Part shown: piece after piece, positions 1 to 5,888 of the stretch | How positions within the stretch are numbered: position 1 is the stretch's first letter | How the letters are laid out: each line of letters starts with the position of its first letter | The notes under the pieces: generated by a model | Told to the model about the DNA's origin: nothing | The model's database searches: none | Seen by the model: the letters and a program-made list of their open reading frames with translations, nothing else | Position numbers and translations under genes: made by a program | Assembly: GCA_947305675.1 (NCBI GenBank) | Contig: CAMZED010000090.1 | Span: 1-6,098 of the forward strand | Direction: 5' to 3' | DNA: 6,098 nucleotides | From: an uncultured Clostridia bacterium | Lineage (GTDB): Bacteria; Bacillota; Clostridia; Oscillospirales; CAG-382

Positions 1-271
1 CGCCGTAATGTCTTTCGTTGAGCTTCCAGCTTTTTATAACGGGGAGCCAAGCCCTGTCCATACCGTCGAGCGCGAGGTTGAGAGTGTGAATAGCGCGTTT
101 GAGATAAGAAGTGTAGCAGACGTCAAAATCATAGCCCTCGTTTTTAAGGGTTATGCCCGCCTGTTTTGCTTCTTCCATTCCCTTTTCGCTCAGTTCGACG
201 TCGGTCCAACCGGTGAAGAGGTTGAGTTTGTTCCATTCGCTTTCGCCGTGTCTTAATAATACGAGTTTCAT
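1..271 (-). CDS. gpmA: 2,3-bisphosphoglycerate-dependent phosphoglycerate mutase, N-terminal part (runs off window)
   Basis: This cytoplasmic glycolytic enzyme interconverts 3-phosphoglycerate and 2-phosphoglycerate through a phosphohistidine. Only the first 90 residues are present; the gene continues past position 1. I translated it by hand from the ATG at 269-271. It begins MKLVLLRHGESEWN, so the phosphate-accepting His is residue 8 within the RHGE motif. NLFTGWTDVELSEKG (residues 17-31) is the typical dPGM substrate loop. LNERHYG (84-90) carries Glu86, matching the family's acid/base Glu. The 78-residue spacing between His8 and Glu86 equals that of E. coli GpmA (His11, Glu89). The start is supported by a GGGA-type ribosome site a few bases upstream. 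It has its own promoter and is separated from ftsZ by a terminator, so it is a separate transcription unit. A broader histidine phosphatase is unlikely given the dPGM-specific FTGWTDV and NERHYG segments. Confidence 0.95.
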   Translation of the reverse strand, partial: MKLVLLRHGESEWNKLNLFTGWTDVELSEKGMEEAKQAGITLKNEGYDFDVCYTSYLKRAIHTLNLALDGMDRAWLPVIKSWKLNERHYG

Positions 272-309
272 AAATAATTCCCTTTCTTTTGTACTCTTAC
301 CGAATAGGT

Positions 310-338
310 ATAATAGCATATTTTATTGCCGTTGTCAA
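310..338 (-). promoter_or_regulatory. Near-consensus sigma-70/sigma-A promoter for gpmA
   Basis: On the minus strand, a perfect -35 hexamer TTGACA (333-338) is followed by a 17-nt spacer and the -10 hexamer TATTAT (310-315; five of six consensus bases). The transcription start is expected near 303, giving a leader of roughly 30 nt before the gpmA ATG at 271. This strength suits a constitutively expressed glycolytic gene. The call rests on sequence match only. Confidence 0.85.
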
Positions 339-340
339 CA

Positions 341-367
341 AAAAAGGGCGTATCCTGCGCCCTTTTT
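341..367 (-). terminator. Rho-independent terminator after ftsZ
   Basis: Perfect inverted repeat: the left arm AAAAAGGGCG (341-350) pairs with CGCCCTTTTT (358-367) around a 7-nt loop. Read on the minus strand, the GC-rich stem is followed by a run of six T's, the classical intrinsic terminator form. It begins 14 nt after the ftsZ stop codon (382-384). Because both arms carry A/T runs, it could also stop transcription entering from the plus strand. It isolates the division cluster from gpmA. Confidence 0.9.
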
Positions 368-381
368 GTATTTATCTGAAT

Positions 382-1467
382 TTATCTCTTATTGAGCATT
401 TTAAGAATGTCGTCGATCTCAGATCCGGTTTCTTCTTTGGCGGGTTCCTCGGAAGCAGCTTTCTGAGCCGCTTCTGCCTGAGCCATCTGACGTCTTACGT
501 CGGTGCTCTTTTTGTCGGCGTTGAAGCCGGTGGCGATGAGGGTGATCTTCATTTCATCTTCAAGCGACGGATCGAAAGCGGCACCGAAGATTATAGTTGC
601 GTCGGGCTGAGCTTCGGTAGTGATAAGAGCGACAGCGGAATCGATCTCGTCCAGACCGATGTCGGGCGAAGCGGTGATGTTGACAACAATACCCTTTGCG
701 CCGCTGATGTTGGTTTCGAGCAGAGGGCTGGACATTGCCATCTTGGCAGCCTGTTCCGCTTTGTCTTTGCCTTTGGCGATGCCGACGCCCATATGAGACA
801 GACCGGCGTTGCTCATGACGGCGGAAACGTCAGCAAAGTCGAGATTGATAACGCCTTCGACGGTGATGAGTTCGACAATGCTCTGTACACCTTTGCGAAG
901 CACGTCGTCGGCTTCCTGGAAGGCGTTGAGGAAGGTGATCTTTTTATCGGTGAGGAGTTTAAGACGTTCGTTGGGGATAACGATGAGCGAATCTACGTTT
1001 TCGGCGAGTTTGGCAATGCCGGATTCGGCTTGCTGCATTCTGCGCTTACCCTCGAAAAGGAAGGGTTTGGTAACGACCGCCACGGTGAGTATATCGAGCG
1101 ATTTGGCTATCTTTGCGATAACGGGAGCCGCTCCGGTGCCGGTGCCGCCGCCCATACCCGCGGTGATGAACACCATGTCGGCGCCTTTGATGGCTTCGGT
1201 GATCTCTTCAAGCGATTCCTCGGCGGCTTTTTCGCCGATTTCAGGATTGCTGCCCGCGCCGTGACCCTTGGTGATCCTGTCGCCGATGGCGATCTTTGTC
1301 GGTGCGGTCGATTTGACGAGGATCTGAGTATCGGTATTGATATTGATAAATTCGACCTCTTTGTTGTCGAACGCTGCGATCATGCGGTTAACGGCATTTC
1401 CGCCGCCGCCGCCGACGCCGATGACTTTGATAACTACCCTGTTGGTATCTTCGATCATATTAGTCAT
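382..1467 (-). CDS. ftsZ: Cell division protein FtsZ (tubulin-like GTPase)
   Basis: FtsZ polymerises with GTP at midcell into the Z ring, the scaffold for septal wall synthesis. The 361-residue product has every core hallmark: the nucleotide-binding GVGGGGGNAVNRM (17-29), the tubulin signature GGGTGTG (106-112), and the T7 synergy loop NLDFADV (208-214) with Asp210 and Asp213, which drive GTP hydrolysis in the next subunit. The globular core ends near residue 315. A short charged Ala/Glu/Lys-rich linker (about 316-348) follows, then the tail EIDDILKMLNKR. That tail is acidic then basic like other FtsZ tails but lacks the common DIPxFL-type core. The start at 1465-1467 is set by GGAGG six nucleotides upstream. 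It is the last gene of the cluster, preceded by a 124-nt gap with a possible promoter and followed at once by a terminator. No ftsA lies beside it. Confidence 0.98.
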   Translation of the reverse strand: MTNMIEDTNRVVIKVIGVGGGGGNAVNRMIAAFDNKEVEFININTDTQILVKSTAPTKIAIGDRITKGHGAGSNPEIGEKAAEESLEEITEAIKGADMVFITAGMGGGTGTGAAPVIAKIAKSLDILTVAVVTKPFLFEGKRRMQQAESGIAKLAENVDSLIVIPNERLKLLTDKKITFLNAFQEADDVLRKGVQSIVELITVEGVINLDFADVSAVMSNAGLSHMGVGIAKGKDKAEQAAKMAMSSPLLETNISGAKGIVVNITASPDIGLDEIDSAVALITTEAQPDATIIFGAAFDPSLEDEMKITLIATGFNADKKSTDVRRQMAQAEAAQKAASEEPAKEETGSEIDDILKMLNKR

Positions 1468-1473
1468 ATTGAA

Positions 1474-1478
1474 CCTCC
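1474..1478 (-). promoter_or_regulatory. Ribosome binding site of ftsZ
   Basis: GGAGG on the minus strand lies six nucleotides before the ATG at 1465-1467. This near-ideal spacing fits strong translation of an abundant protein and rules out the internal Met4 as the preferred start. Confidence 0.85.
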
Positions 1479-1508
1479 AAATTTAACTTCTATTTTTACA
1501 CATATAAT

Positions 1509-1537
1509 AATATAATATTTTTTTATTCGAATTGCAA
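1509..1537 (-). promoter_or_regulatory. Candidate promoter for ftsZ in the ftsQ-ftsZ gap
   Basis: The 124-nt spacer between the ftsQ stop and the ftsZ start is strongly AT-rich and holds no gene. On the minus strand it contains TTGCAA (1532-1537; four of six -35 bases), a 17-nt spacer and TATATT (1509-1514; five of six -10 bases). This would give a start near 1502 and a leader of about 35 nt. AT-rich DNA yields such matches by chance. The support is the exact spacing, the position just before ftsZ and the fact that this is the only long gap within the cluster. I found no terminator in the gap, so read-through from ftsQ is also likely. Confidence 0.45.
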
Positions 1538-1591
1538 GACTTTTTTTCGCAAATATTGCATTTTTCGTCGAATTTCTTATATTTTTTCCGT

Positions 1592-2383
1592 TTATCCCGG
1601 CAAATAGGTCGCCTCGGTATGATTCGAGACGTCGATCGAACCTTTTGAATCGGGATAAAGATCGTTTATTATGCCGACAAGGAACTTTATTTTTATGTCG
1701 GCGTTTTCCATATCGCCCACGTAAACGTCAAAGCGGTTGTCGTAGTTAAGATAAATATCGAACCTGGAACGAACGTCAAGCGATCTGATCTTGGATATTA
1801 TCGTGTTGTCACCGAAAAGACCGTAGAGATCAATTATCGCGTCATATACCCTTGAATCGACAAATTCCACCGTCTCGCCGACGACGCACATTTTTACGCT
1901 GTTGAGTTTAAGCACGGCGAGCCCCGTCTTTTCCGCCGAGGTGTTGTTGCGTCGCTCGAGCACTTTAAGTCCGGGGGAAAGAATATAAGTTTCCCCGGCG
2001 ATATCGGCGGCGTAATATTCGGTTTCCTCGGTTATTTCGACAACGACGGCTGTCGGAAGATCGCGGGATATTTTTATTTCCCCGATATAAGGAAGCGCGC
2101 GCTTGATTTTTGCTTCGGTTTCGCTCGCGCTGAACGAGAAAATATTCTCGCCGACTTCGACCGGGATCATTTCGATTATCTGTTCGGGAGTGTATTTCGA
2201 AGTTCCGGTTACCGTGAACGTCTCGACGTTGAGGAACACTGCGAAACAAACGCCGAGAAATATAAGCGTAACGGATACGAACAGTATGACGTAAAACGCG
2301 ATCCTTCGTTTATGCTTCTTTTCCTGGCGGCGCTGCGCGTCGAACATCGCCTGATTCTTACGTATGAATTTTTGCTGTTCCAC
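1592..2383 (-). CDS. ftsQ: Cell division protein FtsQ/DivIB
   Basis: FtsQ/DivIB is a bitopic membrane protein that, with FtsL and DivIC/FtsB, links the Z ring to septal wall synthesis by FtsW and its partner transpeptidase. The 263 residues show a basic cytoplasmic N-terminus rich in Gln, Lys and Arg (1-27), one membrane segment (about 28-52), a POTRA domain (about 53-120, beginning VETFTVTGTSKYTPEQI), and an extracytoplasmic beta domain of the DivIB type (about 121-263). The length is usual for Firmicutes. The start codon is GTG (2381-2383), supported by AGGAGG seven nucleotides upstream. The first in-frame ATG is at residue 13, inside the conserved basic tail, and has no comparable site. 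It sits 31 nt after murG and 124 nt before ftsZ. The sequence is weakly conserved, as normal for this family, so the call rests on architecture plus position. Confidence 0.9.
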   Translation of the reverse strand: MEQQKFIRKNQAMFDAQRRQEKKHKRRIAFYVILFVSVTLIFLGVCFAVFLNVETFTVTGTSKYTPEQIIEMIPVEVGENIFSFSASETEAKIKRALPYIGEIKISRDLPTAVVVEITEETEYYAADIAGETYILSPGLKVLERRNNTSAEKTGLAVLKLNSVKMCVVGETVEFVDSRVYDAIIDLYGLFGDNTIISKIRSLDVRSRFDIYLNYDNRFDVYVGDMENADIKIKFLVGIINDLYPDSKGSIDVSNHTEATYLPG

Positions 2384-2390
2384 GCTTCCG

Positions 2391-2396
2391 CCTCCT
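2391..2396 (-). promoter_or_regulatory. Ribosome binding site that fixes the GTG start of ftsQ
   Basis: AGGAGG on the minus strand, within AAAAGGAGG, ends seven nucleotides before the GTG at 2381-2383. The full consensus with ideal spacing decides in favour of this non-ATG start. Confidence 0.85.
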
Positions 2397-2414
2397 TTTG
2401 TTAAACCTTTTTAT

Positions 2415-3527
2415 TTATATTTTTTCCTCAAGCAGTTCCAGTGCGTTCGTCACAATAAGATTCACCGCGTCGGGCATTGCGAAATTCTTGATGCTTTCCT
2501 GCATACGACGGCGTTTGTTGGGGTTTGCGATAAGTTCCCGCACCGATCCGATAAGTTTTTCGCCGTCGATCTCGTTTTCGCGATATACCAGTGCGGCGCC
2601 GGCGTCGGCAAGCAGCCGTGCGTTTTTGAACTGATGATCCTCGGTCACATACGGGCTGGGGATAAATATTGCGGTGCAGCCGCGAACGGCAAGCTCGGAA
2701 AGTGTCATCGCACCGGCGCGGCAGATAAGGACGTCGGCGGCAGCCTGGCGGACAGCCATATCGTAGATATATTCGCTTATGTCAAGGTTTTCGATCTTGT
2801 CAAGCCCTTTTTCCTTTGCCAGCGCGGAATATTTTTCATAGCCTACCCTGCCGATCGCATGGGTATGCCTGATATGTTCCGGACCGGTGTATTTTTCCAT
2901 AAGCTCGAAAGCCAGATCGTTTATCTTTTCGGCGCCCATACTTCCGCCGTAAGAAAGGATGTATGGCTCGTTTTCATCGATATTAAGAGCCTTGCGGGCA
3001 GTCGTACGGTCAAGCTTGTCGACGATGATCGGGTTCCCGGTGAGAACGAGTTTTGAGCGGACGGATTCATCGAAATAGCGCTCGCTCCCCTCGAAAGATA
3101 TGCAGACTTTATCGGCATATTTCGATAACATTTTGGTGGTTACTCCGGGGAAGGCGTTCTGCTCGTGGATAAGCGTGGGGATCCCCATTTTTGCCGCCGC
3201 TTTTACGGTCGGCCAGCTGACGTACCCGCCGGTTCCGATAACAAGGTCGGGCTGAAAACGGCGTATTATTTTTTTCGCTTCGTGTACCGAGGTGATCGCG
3301 CGGAAGGCGGATTTTATGTTTTTAAGCGTAAGCTTGCGCGAGAAGCCGCTTACCTCGACGAATTCGATATTATAACCCGCTTTTGGTACAAGCGTGCTTT
3401 CGATGCCGCGTTTTGTGCCGATAAACATCATTTCAGCGTCGGGGACGCGGCTTTTGAGTGCGCGGGCAATATTAAGAGCGGGATTGACGTGCCCGCTTGT
3501 GCCGCCGCCGCAGAGGATAATTTTCAT
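2415..3527 (-). CDS. murG: UDP-N-acetylglucosamine:lipid I N-acetylglucosaminyltransferase MurG
   Basis: MurG transfers GlcNAc from UDP-GlcNAc to lipid I on the inner face of the membrane, forming lipid II, the substrate of FtsW. It is a GT28-family enzyme with two Rossmann-like domains. Numbering from the chosen start (370 residues): the Gly-rich loop GGGTSGH (7-13), the lipid-acceptor side loop IGTGGYVSWP (97-106), HEQNAFPG (121-128), the second Gly-rich loop GGSMGA (194-199), the UDP-GlcNAc site RAGAMTLSE (270-278) and HQFKNA (298-303). I chose the ATG at 3525-3527 because AAAAGGA ends nine nucleotides before it. A second in-frame ATG at 3534-3536 would add three residues but abuts the same AAAAGGA with no spacing. 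The gene lies 22 nt after ftsW and is followed directly by ftsQ, with no murB or murA between. No key motif is missing. Confidence 0.96.
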   Translation of the reverse strand: MKIILCGGGTSGHVNPALNIARALKSRVPDAEMMFIGTKRGIESTLVPKAGYNIEFVEVSGFSRKLTLKNIKSAFRAITSVHEAKKIIRRFQPDLVIGTGGYVSWPTVKAAAKMGIPTLIHEQNAFPGVTTKMLSKYADKVCISFEGSERYFDESVRSKLVLTGNPIIVDKLDRTTARKALNIDENEPYILSYGGSMGAEKINDLAFELMEKYTGPEHIRHTHAIGRVGYEKYSALAKEKGLDKIENLDISEYIYDMAVRQAAADVLICRAGAMTLSELAVRGCTAIFIPSPYVTEDHQFKNARLLADAGAALVYRENEIDGEKLIGSVRELIANPNKRRRMQESIKNFAMPDAVNLIVTNALELLEEKI

Positions 3528-3536
3528 ATATTTCAT

Positions 3537-3543
3537 TCCTTTT
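3537..3543 (-). promoter_or_regulatory. Ribosome binding site that decides the murG start
   Basis: AAAAGGA on the minus strand is immediately followed by one ATG (3534-3536) and, nine nucleotides on, by a second in-frame ATG (3525-3527). Only the second has workable spacing, and its product begins MKIILCGGGTSGH, the usual MurG N-terminus. Confidence 0.65.
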
Positions 3544-3549
3544 CGGATA

Positions 3550-4782
3550 TTATTCTTGCTCGATGAAAGAATAGCGCGAGACCGAAAGGAGTATTCCCAT
3601 CTCGAACAGAAGGATAAGCAGCGAAGTGCCGCCGTAGCTGAAGAACGGCAGGCCTATCCCGGTGCTGGGCAAAAGGTTGGTTACGACGCCGAGGTTTAAA
3701 AGGACCTGGATCACGACCTGCGCGGTAATGCCCATCGAAAGCAGAGCGCAGAACCGATTCGGCGCGTTTTTGGATATGTGATATCCGCGATATGCGAACA
3801 CGGCGAACAGAACCAGAACGCTTACCACTCCGAAGAACCCGAGCTCCTCGGCAAGGATCGCAAATATGTAATCGTTGTGCGGTTCGGGCAGATAGCCGTG
3901 CTTCTGGTTGCTCTGCCCAAGTCCGAGCCCCCAAAATCCGCCGGAGCTGATGGCGTAGAGCGACTGAGCCGGCTGCCAGCCTTTGCCGCCGGTGTCGTAA
4001 GTCATATACGAAAACGGATCGCGCCATACTTCCAGGCGCTTGAAAACCTGCGGAACATATTTTTCTATAAACGATTGCCCGAAAGTGAGCGCCGCGGTCC
4101 CGGCGACGGCGACCGCACCGCCGACTATGCCGAGATACTTCCCTTTTGTTCCCGAAAGAAGTATCATTACCGCCATAAGCAGGATGAGTATTATCGTTGC
4201 CGACATATGGTTCTGAAGGATCGTCAGCGCCGGTGCCGGAAGCGAAATGAGCAGCATAGGCACAACGCCTTTGCGGAACGAGCGGATATCGGCGGCGTGG
4301 TTGCTTATATAGGTTGCCAAAGCGAGCACAAGGAAGAATTTGAGCAGTTCAGACGGTTGGAATTCGACGCCGAAGATGACGAACCAGCGTCTTGCGCCGT
4401 TTTTGACGGTACCCGCGAACCTAACGAGAAGGTTGAGCACAAGCGTGACGGTATAGCCGATATAAGCGAAGCGTTTAAGTATGCGATAATCCATAAACCT
4501 TGCGGTGAGCGCCATTGCGACAAGCCCTATGGCGACCCATTCCAGCTGCCTGCGGGCGAAATAATAAGAATCGTGGAAAAACTGCTCGCCATAGGCGTAT
4601 GAAGCCGAAAAGATCATTATAGATCCGATGCAGACCAGCGCGAAAACGACGATGAGCAACGGGCGGTCGACCTCGCCGATAATTCGGTATATTCGGTTTT
4701 TTCCCGCGGGATTTGTGCGAACACGTTTTGCGGTTTTGGGTTGTTCCCGCGGAGTTTCAGGCGTGTTGACAACTTCGTTCAT
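3550..4782 (-). CDS. ftsW: SEDS-family septal peptidoglycan glycosyltransferase FtsW
   Basis: FtsW polymerises lipid II into glycan strands at the division septum, working with a class B penicillin-binding protein. The 410-residue protein has a Pro/Lys/Arg-rich cytoplasmic N-terminus of about 38 residues, then roughly ten hydrophobic membrane segments. SEDS motifs are visible: NGARRW (128-133), FQPSEL (141-146), WRDP (253-256), the SGGFWGLGLG region (280-289), YLPEPHNDYIFA (297-308) and PSTGIGLPFFSYGG (372-385). Asp304 in HNDYIFA aligns with the aspartate essential for polymerase activity in RodA/FtsW. The segment usually reading QPDxGT is QNHMSA here (190-195). The ATG at 4780-4782 has a weak AAAAAGG site 11 nt upstream that overlaps the mraY stop. 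In endospore formers the equivalent gene may be spoVE; position in the dcw cluster, between mraY and murG, fits either name. The gene follows mraY by 16 nt with no murD between. Confidence 0.93.
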   Translation of the reverse strand: MNEVVNTPETPREQPKTAKRVRTNPAGKNRIYRIIGEVDRPLLIVVFALVCIGSIMIFSASYAYGEQFFHDSYYFARRQLEWVAIGLVAMALTARFMDYRILKRFAYIGYTVTLVLNLLVRFAGTVKNGARRWFVIFGVEFQPSELLKFFLVLALATYISNHAADIRSFRKGVVPMLLISLPAPALTILQNHMSATIILILLMAVMILLSGTKGKYLGIVGGAVAVAGTAALTFGQSFIEKYVPQVFKRLEVWRDPFSYMTYDTGGKGWQPAQSLYAISSGGFWGLGLGQSNQKHGYLPEPHNDYIFAILAEELGFFGVVSVLVLFAVFAYRGYHISKNAPNRFCALLSMGITAQVVIQVLLNLGVVTNLLPSTGIGLPFFSYGGTSLLILLFEMGILLSVSRYSFIEQE

Positions 4783-4798
4783 TAACAGCGCGACCTTT

Positions 4799-5845
4799 TT
4801 ATTTTATGAGAGTGGAGTAAAACAGCGTAAAAAGATAATAAGTGAGAAAAGCGAACACGGCGGTGAAGAAAGAGAAGACGAACCCGATCTTAACTTCGCT
4901 CCAGCCGCATTTTTCGAAATGGTGATGTATTGGGCTCATTTTGAAAATACGCTTGCCGGGGAGTGTGAAAGAGATGACCTGCAATACCACCGAAAGTCCC
5001 TCGATTATCCAGATGAAAGCCACGGGAAGCAGCAGGAATTCGCATCCGGTGAGCATAGAAAGCGAAACTATGAAGCCGCCGAGGAAAAGCGAACCGGTAT
5101 CGCCCATAAAGATCTTCGCCGGGTGGAAGTTGAACACCAGAAAGGCGACAAGCGCTCCGATCAGCGCGGCGATGGGAACGATGGCTTCGTCGCCGGATCC
5201 GCCGTAAACCGTGAAGAGTATAAGGAACATTATACAATCAATGAGCGCAATGCTCCCGGCGAGCCCGTCTATGCCGTCGGTGAGGTTGGCGCAGTTAATT
5301 ATGTAAACTATTACCAGCAGCATCACAACGTAGTAAAATGCGCCGAGATCGAGCTGTCCGCCCCAGGGAAACCTTATTACCGTATCGTTGCCGATCAGCG
5401 CGTACATACCGTAAAGATAAATACCGGCGGCGATGAACTGCAGAACGAGTTTTTGGGTGGCGGAAAGCCCTTTGTTGCGCTTTTTGAATAGTTTTATATA
5501 GTCGTCGACGAATCCGATAAGCCCGTTCAGAAGCGGCAGCGCGAAAAGCGCGAACAGCTTTTTCGCGGTCTTTTCAAACGCAGGGGAAACCCCTTCCCCG
5601 TCAGGAATGACCACGCTGTGGAAAACGATCATTCCGACGGCGGTCGCAATAACGCAGGAAACGATAAATATAAGCCCGCCCATATTCGGCGTTCCCTCTT
5701 TTGATTTATGCCACGCGGGACCGATCTCGAGGATCTTCTGCCCGAGTTTCTGCCGCCGTAACACCGGGATAAAAATCCTGTAAAGAACCACCCCGGTTAT
5801 AAAAGAGACCAATGCCGTGATTGCTGTGTATAATGCCGTGTCCAT
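4799..5845 (-). CDS. mraY: Phospho-N-acetylmuramoyl-pentapeptide-transferase MraY
   Basis: MraY moves phospho-MurNAc-pentapeptide from UDP to undecaprenyl phosphate, producing lipid I, the first membrane step of peptidoglycan synthesis. The 348 residues form a polytopic membrane protein with about ten hydrophobic segments. Catalytic and signature sites are intact: WHKSKEGTPNMGG (45-57), GFVDDYIK (111-118) with Asp114/Asp115, NCANLTDGIDGLA (184-196), FMGDTGS (246-252) with Asp249, and SPIHHHFE (304-311) with the His triad 307-309. These separate it from WecA/TagO relatives, which lack this SPIHHHFE form. The ATG at 5843-5845 follows GGGAG (5851-5855) by five nucleotides. It is placed 43 nt after murF, whose product feeds it, and 16 nt before ftsW. 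The length is normal for Gram-positive MraY and no defects are seen. Confidence 0.97.
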   Translation of the reverse strand: MDTALYTAITALVSFITGVVLYRIFIPVLRRQKLGQKILEIGPAWHKSKEGTPNMGGLIFIVSCVIATAVGMIVFHSVVIPDGEGVSPAFEKTAKKLFALFALPLLNGLIGFVDDYIKLFKKRNKGLSATQKLVLQFIAAGIYLYGMYALIGNDTVIRFPWGGQLDLGAFYYVVMLLVIVYIINCANLTDGIDGLAGSIALIDCIMFLILFTVYGGSGDEAIVPIAALIGALVAFLVFNFHPAKIFMGDTGSLFLGGFIVSLSMLTGCEFLLLPVAFIWIIEGLSVVLQVISFTLPGKRIFKMSPIHHHFEKCGWSEVKIGFVFSFFTAVFAFLTYYLFTLFYSTLIK

Positions 5846-5888
5846 ATTATCTCCCGCTGATTTTATACTACGTTTGCCAAAACGGATG

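Noticed and set aside
309..314. Perfect TATAAT on the plus strand, in the gpmA upstream region
   Set aside because: It overlaps the -10 of the minus-strand gpmA promoter. No acceptable -35 lies about 17 nt upstream, and any transcript would meet the terminator hairpin at once.
289..1515. A 408-codon open frame on the plus strand, opposite ftsZ
   Set aside because: It covers the ftsZ gene antisense and crosses the terminator. Its product is low-complexity Gly/Asp/Phe-rich with no recognisable domain, as expected from the complement of a well-biased coding gene.
1549..1561. Small inverted repeat GCAA-NNN-TTGC in the ftsQ-ftsZ gap, considered as a terminator or operator
   Set aside because: The stem is only four base pairs and no T-run follows on the minus strand; AT-rich DNA produces such repeats by chance.
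3778..5491. Long plus-strand open frames opposite ftsW and mraY (3778-4602 and 4628-5491)
   Set aside because: They lie antisense to membrane protein genes with intact motifs, and their products are charged, with no recognisable domain and no plausible ribosome site.
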